This document shows positions 47,598 through 57,387 of a DNA stretch of 63,901 nt, piece by piece. Positions within the stretch are counted from its first letter, which is position 1. The number at the start of each line of letters is the position of its first letter. The notes beneath the pieces were generated by a model, which was not told the origin of the DNA, did not search any database, and worked only from the letters and a program-made list of their open reading frames with translations. Position numbers and translations under genes: made by a program. Location: assembly GCA_000333855.2 (NCBI GenBank), contig CM007343.1, positions 319,951 to 383,851 of the forward strand, given 5' to 3'. This DNA is from Endotrypanum monterogeii (lineage: Eukaryota > Euglenozoa > Kinetoplastea > Trypanosomatida > Trypanosomatidae).

Positions 47598-49004
47598 CTA
47601 GGAAAAATCGACTCCCCTCGTCGAGGCAGAGGACGCCGTCTCCGTCTCCTCCATTGCACAGCGTGGGCACCGACAAGTGAAGAAGTAGTTCCTCAGCTGT
47701 CGATGTCGCTCCGCACGAGAGCTGACCTCCGAGGTAAGCGGGATGTACGTGATGGTGATCTGCTCGCCAGCCTGGATGGGCCGCGTTGCCTTGAGCACAA
47801 TTCCGTGCGTCCCATCCACGTTGCTGACGGAGGCGTTGGGCACGCACGAATGGTTGAAGCAAGACAGCAGAGAATAGAGACCAGCCCCCTTCATCACCCA
47901 GTCAAACACGCCCGTCGAGGCCGGCCTGTGTGATAACAGAACATAGTCATTGGCAGCGTGGGCATTCAATGCCATCTGACCCACCAGCGTGCGGAGAGTG
48001 TCGCTGCCCAGGAGCACGAGCACAAGTGCCTCTGCCCACAGAAGCCCCGGCACCAGCGCACCTCGCTTTTGCTCCTCCTCGCCAAACGAGAGCGCGTACT
48101 GGGAAACAGAAGACAGCGTCGCGCTGCTCGCCACGAGTAGCTGTTTGACACACGAGTCAGCCAACAGCACGCGCAACTTATACATCCAGGAGTCAAGCGG
48201 AACATGTTCAAAGGTCGCGCTATCTGGAGGGCTGATGAGTCGACTGAGCGGCTTGACCACTTGGGTGAAGAGTTGATAGTTAAGCGAGGTAGTCGACCAC
48301 GCGGCCCCACCGGCAGAGTCGTCACACCGCTGCTGCTGATGCTGCTGGAGAACGTAATCAGCCTGGAGAACCTCGTGCGTTAGCGATTGATGCTCGATAA
48401 CGGAGCACAGACGATGGATGACCCAGGTGACACAGCGGGCGAGCGCCTCCAAGGTTATCCCGGATGATGTAGAGGACGGCGTGCCCGAGGAGGTGGCTGA
48501 CGAGAGAGACTGAGAGGGCGTCACCGTACCAGCTCCCTCATCGTCAAACCTCCCGTCACAACCGGGACTTGCCCGCAGCTCAGGCAGGCAGGAACACAGC
48601 ACACGGTGCGCGCGCTCACTGCCCTGACGGCACCCGAGCGAACAGAAACAAGACCCACAATCTGAGCATCGCGACCACGACTCGGGAAGCTCAGCAACAC
48701 CAGTGCCAGATTGAAGTGATGTACATGACGTCACAAAAGGCGCCTTCGCGCCGCTCACGGAAGGCGGCTGGTGGTGGCTGCTGAGGCGAAGGCACTGCCA
48801 ACAGAAAGGGATGTTCAGAGCCAGAAGCGAGGGTGACGGCCATGACACGATGGGCAATTCTTCGATCAGGGAAAAGCCCTCCTCCATGTCCTCGGTTGCC
48901 CTCACATGTTTCCCCTCCGCAGCTGTCACAAAAACCTTACACCGGACCTCCAAACGGTCGAAGATTTGGTTCAGCTCACTCGCAGCCTGCACATCAGGGT
49001 CCAT
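47598..49004 (-). CDS. SET/MYND-domain protein, SMYD-like (468 residues)
   Basis: A putative protein lysine methyltransferase. Seen: SET-N segment (GKHVRATEDMEEGFSLIEELP), a Cys pair FCWQC, then after a short insertion the rest of a MYND-type zinc cluster (CSDCGSCFCSLGCRQGSERAHRVLC), a helical region, the SET core with LLSCFNHSCVPNASV (Asn384) and GEQITITYIPL, and the post-SET FFTCRCPRC. All signature residues of the NHSC-PN motif are present, and the length is normal for SMYD proteins. The gene is a relative of the 882-residue SET/MYND protein, separated by two unrelated genes. The frame opens one codon earlier with GTG; ATG at 49004 is used. A C/T tract with AG at 49123-49122 lies upstream. 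No AG occurs between a second C/T tract near 49020-49070 and the ATG, so the farther acceptor is the likely one. Confidence 0.92.
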   Translation of the reverse strand: MDPDVQAASELNQIFDRLEVRCKVFVTAAEGKHVRATEDMEEGFSLIEELPIVSWPSPSLLALNIPFCWQCLRLSSHHQPPSVSGAKAPFVTSCTSLQSGTGVAELPESWSRCSDCGSCFCSLGCRQGSERAHRVLCSCLPELRASPGCDGRFDDEGAGTVTPSQSLSSATSSGTPSSTSSGITLEALARCVTWVIHRLCSVIEHQSLTHEVLQADYVLQQHQQQRCDDSAGGAAWSTTSLNYQLFTQVVKPLSRLISPPDSATFEHVPLDSWMYKLRVLLADSCVKQLLVASSATLSSVSQYALSFGEEEQKRGALVPGLLWAEALVLVLLGSDTLRTLVGQMALNAHAANDYVLLSHRPASTGVFDWVMKGAGLYSLLSCFNHSCVPNASVSNVDGTHGIVLKATRPIQAGEQITITYIPLTSEVSSRAERHRQLRNYFFTCRCPRCAMEETETASSASTRGVDFS

Positions 49005-49121
49005 CACGACGCAGTGGGGAGGAGAGCAGGAACAGACAAAGAAAAAGGGAGCAGAAAGGAGGAAAACAAGAACCGACGTTAGATATATAAATGTATATAT
49101 GTGTTTGCTTCCCCGGTCGAT

Positions 49122-49170
49122 CTTTGCAGTAGGTCGTTAGGGAAGGGGTGGCAGGGAAAGGAGGAGCAGG
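49122..49170 (-). promoter_or_regulatory. Trans-splice acceptor region for the 468-residue SET/MYND gene
   Basis: Coding-strand tract CTGCTCCTCCTTTCCCTGCC and CCCTTCCC, followed by CTGCAAAG with AG at 49123-49122. The 5'UTR would be about 117 bases and itself contains a second C/T tract. Confidence 0.5.
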
Positions 49171-49630
49171 CAACTGCCCCCTCTACACTTTTGAGACGGG
49201 AAGAAAAAGACGGATGCAACGGGTGGTGGGGTCGGTAAGAAAATGGATCACAAAGAGAAAAAAAGAGAGAGGAATAGAAGAAAAAAAAAAACACTGTTCC
49301 CAGAAGGCCAACGCGTATCGGTTAAATGAAACCGCACGACAAAAAGGAGACACGCACAAGCACATATTCTTCGACGTGAGGAAGAATGGAGAGGGGGGGG
49401 GGGGGCTGCGAGGTGATACGCCCTCTCCCCGGTTCCTCGTTGAATGGCGTGCTTAACGCAAACGTAGATGGTGTGACATTCCCCAAATACCCCACCACCC
49501 TCTTTTCCGGCAAGGGAGCCCCCCCCCCCACTCAAAGTGAAAGCGGCAACTAGAAGAGCAAGAAGCACATGTCAAATACGTATGCGTGTGTATGTGTGTG
49601 TTGAGGTCTGTGAGCCTGTTCTCCCATCTC

Positions 49631-49670
49631 ATATATATATATATATAAACATATATATATATATATAAAC
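49631..49670. repeat. Exact two-copy 20-base tandem repeat (TA-rich)
   Basis: Two identical copies of an (AT)n-TAAAC unit, 49631-49650 and 49651-49670. Confidence 0.9.
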
Positions 49671-50438
49671 CCTTTCTTATCGCTGATCATTTACCCGCAC
49701 GTAAGCTACGGTAGCAGCACACCCCGCCCAATCCATGGTTTAGTGACGTCGTAGCTTCTTCGTGAAATTGAGAGTGCACTCCCCCCTCCCCTCCCCCCCC
49801 GTTCACGGCCCGAGAGTTGCGTTACCCCATTATGATTATTAATTTTTTTTTTTTTTGCGAAGTGGCTCACAGCGCTGATTTGCACCACAAAAAAAAAAAG
49901 TACCCCATGCACGCATTCACAGAAAATGGACACAGTCACGTACGATCCCAGAAATAGAAGCCAAAGGGAGAGGGGGGAAATGCCAAGGGAGGGAAAGGGG
50001 AAGAGGGGCAAGCGCATGAGGACGCATGGAAAAAAAAGAAAAAGCCACTGCTTACTGGGTGTGTGGAGAGAAGTGAAGCGAGAGGGTCGTGCCTGCATCG
50101 AGGGGGCGAGAAGGAAAAGCCGGAAAAAGGAAGGACGAAGAGGTGGAGTCCCCCATGCCTGGGGGCACGGCAACAACACCAATACATATGTACAGGATCG
50201 CGACCCCGCTTTACCCCATCCCCGCGTCACAGTGAACTCCTCTCATCATTTGCACTTGACGTGTGTTCTCTATGGGAACAGCGGCGCACACCCAGAGTAG
50301 TGCAGAGCGACTGCAGCAAACCCTCCATAATATTTTTTTTTTTTAAAAGCGTAGTCAGACCTAAACACACATCTCCCCCTTTTTTCCCTCTCTTCATATC
50401 GCTGGGGCACTCTTCCTCCCTCCCTCAGTTCTGTCGCG

Positions 50439-53400
50439 CTAAGCTTGCGCCTGTGGGCCCCTCGATGCCTCGAGGCCACCAGGGCGACTCCCCACTATGT
50501 TCCGACACAGCAGATTCATGCCCTCGGCTGTCTCAACATCCCTCAGCCCTGGCTCCAGCTCCACCATCTGCTTCAGCACCCCAACGTACTCGGGAAAGCG
50601 ACGGTTCGCATACATGTTCATCTCCGTCACCATTGACTTGAGATCAAACTTTCCCTTCAGACGGTGGCGACGAACCCACGCACAGATGCGGGCCTGGAAC
50701 GCGGAATCGACCTCACTGTTTCTGTGAAGAGAGTGCATCACCTCGACGCCCTCGCCGTGGCGCTCACTCACGATGTGGTGCGCCTCCTTCAGCATGGACA
50801 GCACCACACAGAAGTTGAGCAGAAACTCCACCGTCTGCTCACACGTGACTTGCACATGGCGCGCGTGAAACGGGTCGGAGGGAAAGCAAAGATATCGCAG
50901 AGTTGCAAAACAGAGCTGCTCCATGGAGGAGGCGTAGTGGACAAGCATCTGATTGACAAAAGGAATGGGCGTCACAAAGCGCTCAAGAGCGTAGAAGATG
51001 CTGATATCGGCATCCGCCACGACATTCGACGTGGCACCAAGGCTCAGACGCTGCGACAGCGACGGCGGGCTTGAAAACATATCAAGGCTGAGGTGACTCG
51101 TCCCACCGAAAACAGCATGATCAGAAAATCCGCCAGCGAAGCTGTTGGGCGTGTTCAGGGACGGTTCATCCAAACTCTCCGGTAAACACCCGAGAAGCAC
51201 GCTGTTAATTATGTTCATTGCGGCATCATGGGTGGCGACGCCGCTGGCGCCAAAGAAAGCCTGCGCTGACACACCGGTGTGCTCCGACATTCTACCCATA
51301 ATGAGGCCATCGGGAGTGCCGCTGCCGTTGCGCTTGGCTATTGGAGAACTCCCCGGGGGGACACCTCTCAAGTGCTCTGCGCTAGCATCACGTTTATGCT
51401 CGATAGGGTCACTCCGCATATTAATATACGTTGGGGGAGCGAACATCGATCCAGTATCTGTCGACACATCCAAAGAACCCCGCGTGGACAGCGGCAGAGA
51501 AACGCAAGGCGCGACAACCGACAATCGGCCCTGGGCACCCCATTGGCTGGATGCGTTAAACCAAAAACTCCCCCCCACGCGCTCGACTCCGTCGAGGCCC
51601 TCGTCACCGCTTTCCTCGTTCACTCGTTCATCCTCATCAGACGCGGCAGGCGACGTGGTGTCCGCAGCATCTACTGCCGTGACGGCTTTGTTCCATGGCA
51701 CGTAACCGCCGTCCCCGATACGCATGGGGATCGCGTAAAGAACCGCATCCGCGTCGACCCAGCGCAGCTGACTAACGTAGAAAATAGAGATGTGGCACGG
51801 AGGCGTGTGACTGTTGAACAGACCCGACGCATCCGACCCACGTAGATAGAAATATAAGTGAAGACTCGTTTCACAACATGCAAGATCGCAGGCGCGAGGG
51901 CCAATGAGGGGCGTTCCAGCCATGATGAGCTCAATCAAATGCTCCCGTTTGGTTCGTGCCTCACTCTCCAGGACCGTCACCATACGCGAAAAGATGGGAA
52001 GAAGCACCTCCACAGCGGCCGCTCGCCACAGCGCCTTGACCGCGCGCAATGAGCGCTCGGTCAAGAATGGCTTGATGCTGTTAAAAGAAATAATGAGCGC
52101 CGTGGCGTCGGTTGAGATAACTCGCCAGCGCCTCTGCTGATCCACACGGAGTTCATGTGGCAACATGAGAACCTCGAGGCCAACCGTGTCGCCAAAACTC
52201 TCTATCTGATCATGCTCGTTGAGAGTCATCCACTGCCCGTACACAGCACACAGGCTCCCGAATACGACGACGAGAAATGCGTTGTCCGGCAAAGTAATAA
52301 TGTCGCCCTCCCGAAATTTTCGGACAAGGCCCATTGAGCTGATCGCCTTGATCTCATTCCTGCGTAGTCCCTTTCCCAGCGTTGATGCAGCCACAGCGCG
52401 CAGCACGAGGTTGCTAGCCTTTTGTGATGCATCGTTCTCCCAGGTAAGTGGTGCGTGCGATCGCATATGTGACACCATCTCCTCAAGCATCTCCGTCGCG
52501 CGTGTGCCCAGGACATGCGCCGAGTGGAGCTTCTGTACTGTCTCCTCGAGAGCGTTGGCGACAGAAACGACTGCACGGCTGCTCGCAACGTTGTTTGTCG
52601 CCTCCGGGAAGTTCGCGTAAAAGAAGCCAATAGCACGGTTGGCGGCTGCGATCTGTGTGTTTATCCACCGCACCACCCGCTGCGCCTGCATCTCTGATCG
52701 GATGAACTTAAACTTGAGAGGCAATATTGCAGTCAAGCACTTGACAATAGCGAGAAGCACGACAAATGCATTCTCCTGCGCACGGCGGTGCGCCGCTGCG
52801 AAATATCCAGGACTACAAATAAAGCGTTCCACCAGTACAACCCATAGGGGCAATAAACGACGCATGAGATCGGCAACCATAAGATCTGTCTGTGTCTTCT
52901 CAGCCTCACTGACAGAGTCGTACACACCACCACGCATATCTGGTCGCTGTGCGCTCGTCACTGCAATTCTCAAGCGACCCCGGTGATGGTCATTATCGTC
53001 CCCTTGCGGAGCTGCACTGTCCATGGAGTTGCTGACTTGAACATTGGTGTCATTGGCGGAGACCGCCACATTCGCGAACGGAGAAGCCCCTGTCGCACTT
53101 GACTCGCAGAAAGAGATCTTGTGCATTTCCTCTGATCTCTCCGGAGTGAGCGTGGGCGCGCTATCCACAGTGATGTCTGTGGCGGAACGCCTGGACGGCA
53201 CCTGCGATGCCCCAAGTTGGGGCCACTCACGTGTCGAGTCGCGACTAGGACGACTCGCTGCAGAATACTGCTGAGGTTGTTCCGGCTGCGCAGAGAGCTG
53301 CTCCACAATCGGAGCTTCCTCGTGCTGGCGGTGAGTACTATGGTGGCGGTGATACAAGTATAACTGCTGCACATTCAGCAGCTCACCCTTCTCGATGAGT

Positions 53401-55022
53401 GTGGCAATGAGAGCACCCAATTGCATCACAACCGTCTCTGTGATCAGCTCATTATCCCTTTGCCGCCACAGCGCCGCCTTGAAGACAGACATCAGCATTC
53501 TGTTGACTATTTTATCCTCGTCCTCCTCCGGCAACACACCAGAGTCGCGGAATGGATTGCAGATGTGGGAGCGCACAAAACCCTCCACATGCACCCAGCT
53601 TGCGTTTCGATACTTGGGGTCGCGCTTCACACCCTCCAGAGCGTGCTCCTGGGAACTGCGCATGAGCTCCATCGCGTACTCCATCTTTGCAACGCGATAC
53701 TCCTGCTTCGCCTTGAAGCCAAGTCGCTCCATGACATTCGCCGCGGTAGTCGCGTTCACCAGCAGCGTTAGCAACACGATCCCCGAGGTGACCTTGAGTA
53801 TGTCAACACCCTCTTTGAGACCCTCCTGTTTCACAGCGAGCGCCAGCGTGGCCGCTACACCGCCACGGAGTCCGGCGTGCACCATGAGCACAATACGCCT
53901 CTGATCGAACCTAAACGAAAACATATTCAGCACCGGCGACAGAATTTCCAGCATCAGCAAGCGCGACAGCATCATTGCAATGTAAATTGATACAATCACA
54001 AATACATCCAACAGCTGCACGGTGGGCAGCACATCTGCTACTAGGATTACCCCAACCAGGGAAAACAGCACTGTGTTACAGAGGTGCACCAGAAACTCCC
54101 AGGTGGAGGAGATGATGTTGCCCTCGCGTCCGGGGAAGAGAGAAGGGCAATAATAGCTAAGAAATATGCCTTGAAAAAATAAAGTCAGAACACCACTCGT
54201 CCCCACCAACTCCGCAGAGATGTAATAAGAAACATAGGTAACAGATACGGTGATACATGCCTTCGTGAGTCCGTCACCCGTGTGACGCAGCCAGAAGGAC
54301 TGGAGAAAGCCGAACAGCGGCCCGAGCACAATGGGCAAGAACGCCAGCCTGATGCACTGAACAACGATCATCCCAGGGGATTTATCCACGTAGCCGACAC
54401 GCGCCGCCGGTAGAAGAAGACTGAACATTATGATCGCTGTTCCATCGTTCATGACGGCCTCTCCGTCCACCATGGCCGTCATGCTTTTGTCCACTCCCAG
54501 CTCCTTTAACAGAGCAACGACAGCAACGGGATCCGTGGCAGAAAGCAGAGACCCCAGCAACAGTGCGGTGTACCAAGACCAGGCCTGGAAACAGCCCTTC
54601 ACTGGCAGCGCCAACAGTGCTGTGTTCATGACGACACCTACAGTTGCGAGCAACAGCACCTGCGGAAAAATACGGCGCAGTGCATGAATGTTGATGGCGT
54701 AGCTGCCCTCAAATATAAGCACCGGGAGAAATATGTAGAAAAGAAGCTCAGGTGGCATGTCACCAAGCGCACTTGAGACTTCGGGGTATAGCCAACAAGC
54801 AACCGCACCCACCACAATACCGTATAGAAACAAGACCACGGTGTAGGGAAGCGGGATGCGGTGCCGGTGCGTCATGAAAAAAGTGCCGCCAAGGAAGATG
54901 AGCATCGTGACAAACAAAATCGTTACCGACAACTCCTCAAAGGACTTGGAGCTAAGGCACCCGACTTTATCTGTTTTTTCTGCATCATCGGACCCAGCAA
55001 GGGGTGTGGCTGCGCGAGCCAT
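50439..55022 (-). CDS. Large Na+/H+ exchanger, SOS1/CPA1 type with cyclic-nucleotide-binding-like tail
   Basis: A 1,527-residue cation/proton antiporter expected in the plasma or an organelle membrane. Seen: about a dozen hydrophobic segments in the first 470 residues, starting ELSVTILFVTMLIFLGGTFF; LLGSLLSATDPVAVVALLKEL; the CPA1 signature DGEAVMNDGTAI with Asn192-Asp193 as the ion-site pair; and HAGLRGGVAATLALAVK. A cytoplasmic tail of over 1,000 residues follows. Around residues 885-1000 it holds a cyclic-nucleotide-binding-fold-like segment (LRRNEIKAISSMGLVRKFREGDII and NAFLVVVFGSLCAVYG), then Ser-rich linkers and a C-terminal helical block. This layout (exchanger, long tail, CNBD-like module) is that of plant SOS1 and related protist exchangers. 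The frame extends to 55202 from a TTG; a C/T tract and TCAG with AG at 55025-55024 put the ATG at 55022. Confidence 0.93.
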   Translation of the reverse strand: MARAATPLAGSDDAEKTDKVGCLSSKSFEELSVTILFVTMLIFLGGTFFMTHRHRIPLPYTVVLFLYGIVVGAVACWLYPEVSSALGDMPPELLFYIFLPVLIFEGSYAINIHALRRIFPQVLLLATVGVVMNTALLALPVKGCFQAWSWYTALLLGSLLSATDPVAVVALLKELGVDKSMTAMVDGEAVMNDGTAIIMFSLLLPAARVGYVDKSPGMIVVQCIRLAFLPIVLGPLFGFLQSFWLRHTGDGLTKACITVSVTYVSYYISAELVGTSGVLTLFFQGIFLSYYCPSLFPGREGNIISSTWEFLVHLCNTVLFSLVGVILVADVLPTVQLLDVFVIVSIYIAMMLSRLLMLEILSPVLNMFSFRFDQRRIVLMVHAGLRGGVAATLALAVKQEGLKEGVDILKVTSGIVLLTLLVNATTAANVMERLGFKAKQEYRVAKMEYAMELMRSSQEHALEGVKRDPKYRNASWVHVEGFVRSHICNPFRDSGVLPEEDEDKIVNRMLMSVFKAALWRQRDNELITETVVMQLGALIATLIEKGELLNVQQLYLYHRHHSTHRQHEEAPIVEQLSAQPEQPQQYSAASRPSRDSTREWPQLGASQVPSRRSATDITVDSAPTLTPERSEEMHKISFCESSATGASPFANVAVSANDTNVQVSNSMDSAAPQGDDNDHHRGRLRIAVTSAQRPDMRGGVYDSVSEAEKTQTDLMVADLMRRLLPLWVVLVERFICSPGYFAAAHRRAQENAFVVLLAIVKCLTAILPLKFKFIRSEMQAQRVVRWINTQIAAANRAIGFFYANFPEATNNVASSRAVVSVANALEETVQKLHSAHVLGTRATEMLEEMVSHMRSHAPLTWENDASQKASNLVLRAVAASTLGKGLRRNEIKAISSMGLVRKFREGDIITLPDNAFLVVVFGSLCAVYGQWMTLNEHDQIESFGDTVGLEVLMLPHELRVDQQRRWRVISTDATALIISFNSIKPFLTERSLRAVKALWRAAAVEVLLPIFSRMVTVLESEARTKREHLIELIMAGTPLIGPRACDLACCETSLHLYFYLRGSDASGLFNSHTPPCHISIFYVSQLRWVDADAVLYAIPMRIGDGGYVPWNKAVTAVDAADTTSPAASDEDERVNEESGDEGLDGVERVGGSFWFNASSQWGAQGRLSVVAPCVSLPLSTRGSLDVSTDTGSMFAPPTYINMRSDPIEHKRDASAEHLRGVPPGSSPIAKRNGSGTPDGLIMGRMSEHTGVSAQAFFGASGVATHDAAMNIINSVLLGCLPESLDEPSLNTPNSFAGGFSDHAVFGGTSHLSLDMFSSPPSLSQRLSLGATSNVVADADISIFYALERFVTPIPFVNQMLVHYASSMEQLCFATLRYLCFPSDPFHARHVQVTCEQTVEFLLNFCVVLSMLKEAHHIVSERHGEGVEVMHSLHRNSEVDSAFQARICAWVRRHRLKGKFDLKSMVTEMNMYANRRFPEYVGVLKQMVELEPGLRDVETAEGMNLLCRNIVGSRPGGLEASRGPQAQA

Positions 55023-55023
55023 C

Positions 55024-55062
55024 CTGATCACCCGGAGGGGGAGGGGAGGGGGGGGGAGGAAG
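55024..55062 (-). promoter_or_regulatory. Trans-splice acceptor region for the Na+/H+ exchanger
   Basis: Coding strand: an almost pure C/T tract (55062-55034), CGGGTGATCAG with AG at 55025-55024, one G, then the ATG. If used, the spliced 5'UTR is one base plus the spliced leader. Confidence 0.6.
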
Positions 55063-56485
55063 TTATTCGATGGAGGAATCAAACAGGAAGCTATTCTCTT
55101 CAAACCGACAGAACGCGTACACGCCGAGAGGAATAAATCTTGCAAAAGACAGAAAAAGGGCGAGAGGGCTGTGAGGAGGCAGAAGTGAACGAAAAAGCAC
55201 AAGAGCTAACTGTCAGTGAGAAAAAAAAGAAAAATATATATATGTGTGTATATATGTGTGTGAGGGGGGAGGGGGGGAGGGGGGTCCGTAGTTTATATAT
55301 CGATACCCAAACTTATATAATCGGTATCGACATGAAAAGATACGCATATAATGTCAACTTATAGATATATACAAGATTTTCTCTATAGAACGTGCAACGA
55401 AGCGTGACGGTGGAGAAACAAAAGGAAAAAAAAAGAACTACACAAACACACAGAAAGATACAGAGACAAACAGGCAACGATTCACCCCTCACCCGCGAGG
55501 ATCATTTAAAAAAAAAAAAAGGGGGAATTTAAAATCAATAAAAAATAGATGCGACAGGAACTTGTAGAAGATGAACCCCGTAGAAGCCAAAGCTCAAAGT
55601 ACCTACTTTTCGTGATGGCACGCGGGGAAAGGTGGAGAAAAGGGAGGAGAATTTAAATATGCCGTATCTTTTTTTTTTTCTTGTCAATTCCACCCATATA
55701 CGAAACTACACCTATCCTCAGGTGTACGTGCGCACCCACGCACGCGGACACAATGACCAAAGAAAAAAGAGAAAAGAATGGGTGGCACAATGACGACGCG
55801 CTGTGATGATCCCACAATATGCAAAACGAAACCCGTGAGATAGTGATGACTTGCAAGAGCACAGACACACCGAGAGAGAGAAAGAGTTAAAAAAAAAAAA
55901 AGAAGAAATATCTCTGCAAATCCGGGATAGGGAGGGATCTGGGGAATCGAGTAACGCTCGACTTGATAAAATCTTCAGAGGAAGAGGACGGATGCCCCTC
56001 CGCAAAGCGTAGGGAAAAGGGGAGAGAGAGAACGGCAACAGGAAATCGAGCAAACAAAAATAAAATCTGCACAGAGATCGTCCCACTTGCGGCGCGCGTG
56101 ACCCTGTTGTCCTAGTAGTAGAATAATAAGGATCAAAAATGCCGCCAAAGATGTGCGCTTCGGTAAAAGAAGGGGGGGAATGATACCACCAGCAGGCAGA
56201 GAGAGAGAGAGCGGTGGAGATACGAGATCTCTCCTCCGGACCGATTCGGCTTGATGGCCCTGGGTGAGCGAGAGCAGCAAGTAAGCCCACTTACCTACAC
56301 GAAACCTAAGTGCAGGTATGAGGAGGAGGGGAGAGAAATACTGCATGGATGCATATGGAATAGATGTTTGATGGGGAATCACAGCGATCATAAAAAGAGC
56401 GCAAGAGAGAGGGTGTGTGCATGTGGATAAGGGATACGCCCCAGTTAGGCAGAGTCGCATGAGCGCATGTATATGTGGTGTAAAT

Positions 56486-56487
<2 letters not shown>

Positions 56488-56521
<34 letters not shown>
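56488..56521. repeat. (GT)n microsatellite
   Basis: Uninterrupted GT repeat in the 3'UTR of the 110-residue protein gene. Confidence 0.9.
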
Positions 56522-56523
<2 letters not shown>

Positions 56524-56739
56524 GTGTTCACACGTTACGCGCGTGTTGCGGGGAAGCATGTGACGTGAGTCGAGACATCCGAAGAGAGTAGAGAGAAGAC
56601 AGTAGCATAGAGGAAGAGGGGAAGATATTCACGCGCGCAGGTCAGCAAACACATATGAACAGATGCGAACGGTACATAACAGTGTGTTGCCAAGAAACTG
56701 CACGACGTCCGTTTTCACTTTGTTAAAGACGTAATGCTG

Positions 56740-57072
56740 CTAGCTGACCCACTCATCCGCCATCTGACGCTCATCTATGATCAGGTACCAACGACTCTCT
56801 GGGAGTTTCCGGGACACCAAACGATAAAAGAAAACCAGATGGTGCACCAATGGAGACACACGACGATGAGACCATGAGGTCAGCACGCTCTTCAAGGATA
56901 TACAGTCGTGACGCGCAAACTCACCCACACTACTCAGCAGCCGAGCAAGTACGGTGCGGCCAGCCGCCATTCCCGAAATGATCGAGTCTGTCTCGGTGCA
57001 CGAACCCTGCACCCCACAACGGCGCTCGGCTTCGACGAAATCCCTAAATATCTCAGCTACCCCTCTCGTCAT
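56740..57072 (-). CDS. Small hypothetical protein (110 residues)
   Basis: Family unknown. The sequence has balanced composition, unlike the surrounding simple-sequence frames: TRGVAEIFRDFVEAERRCG, ISGMAAGRTVLARLLSSVG, and a basic, aromatic second half (VHHLVFFYRLVSRKLPESRW) ending ERQMADEWVS. It is predicted mostly helical, with no signal peptide or clear membrane helix. Reality is supported by a textbook acceptor: a C/T tract at 57131-57108 ending ATTCCCTAG (AG 57107-57106). The frame opens with GTG at 57090; the ATG at 57072 is the first in-frame ATG. A short upstream ORF precedes and overlaps the start. Confidence 0.6.
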   Translation of the reverse strand: MTRGVAEIFRDFVEAERRCGVQGSCTETDSIISGMAAGRTVLARLLSSVGEFARHDCISLKSVLTSWSHRRVSPLVHHLVFFYRLVSRKLPESRWYLIIDERQMADEWVS

Positions 57073-57092
57073 CGACACCCGCTGTAACACAT
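57069..57092 (-). promoter_or_regulatory. Upstream ORF (7 codons) overlapping the start of the 110-residue gene
   Basis: The first ATG after the splice acceptor is at 57092. It opens a 7-codon frame (MCYSGCR) whose TGA stop overlaps the main ATG as ATGA at 57072-57069. This is a termination-reinitiation-like arrangement that may limit translation. Confidence 0.55.
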
Positions 57093-57105
57093 TTTCTTCT
57101 CGGAC

Positions 57106-57131
57106 CTAGGGAATTGTAAAGGAAAGAAAAC
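57106..57131 (-). promoter_or_regulatory. Trans-splice acceptor region for the 110-residue protein
   Basis: Coding strand GGTTTTCTTTCCTTTAC, then AATTCCCTAG, AG at 57107-57106. The 5'UTR is about 33 bases and contains the upstream ORF. Confidence 0.6.
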
Positions 57132-57349
57132 CTGTTATGAAGAGGTGACCCCGCTTTGCACCTGTCGGTCCGCAGCGCACGGACCCCTTGCGGGATCAGT
57201 TGGCACTCTTTCACTGTGCAAATATATATATTTTTTATCCGATAACTTCTCGAGACACAACAGCCCATGTCAAGAATACAAAAAAAAAAAAAGGGGGGGT
57301 AACACTCACCCCCCCCCAAAAAAAAAAAACGAGGAAAAAAGGCGGTACA

Positions 57350-57387
<38 letters not shown>

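Larger units (their letters stand above)
49005..50438. other. Intergenic spacer between smaller SET/MYND and Na+/H+ exchanger genes
   Basis: No credible gene. Contains splice tracts, G-runs at about 49397-49405, a two-copy TA-type tandem repeat (49631-49670) and poly-A/T blocks. The 174-codon frame at 49706-50230 translates C/T-rich sequence (Phe/Leu/Pro/Ser runs). Confidence 0.7.
55023..56739. other. Intergenic spacer between exchanger and the 110-residue protein gene
   Basis: No credible gene. Contains a TA-to-TG compound repeat (55231-55262) and a GT run (56488-56521). A 194-codon frame (55975-56559) starts with ATG but runs through the GT/CA repeat and C/T-rich sequence, so I treat it as 3'UTR. 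Confidence 0.65.

Noticed and set aside
55975..56559. 194-codon minus frame starting with ATG
   Set aside because: Its start runs into a GT/CA repeat (His-Thr run) and the rest is C/T-rich Leu/Pro/Ser; probably 3'UTR of the 110-residue gene.
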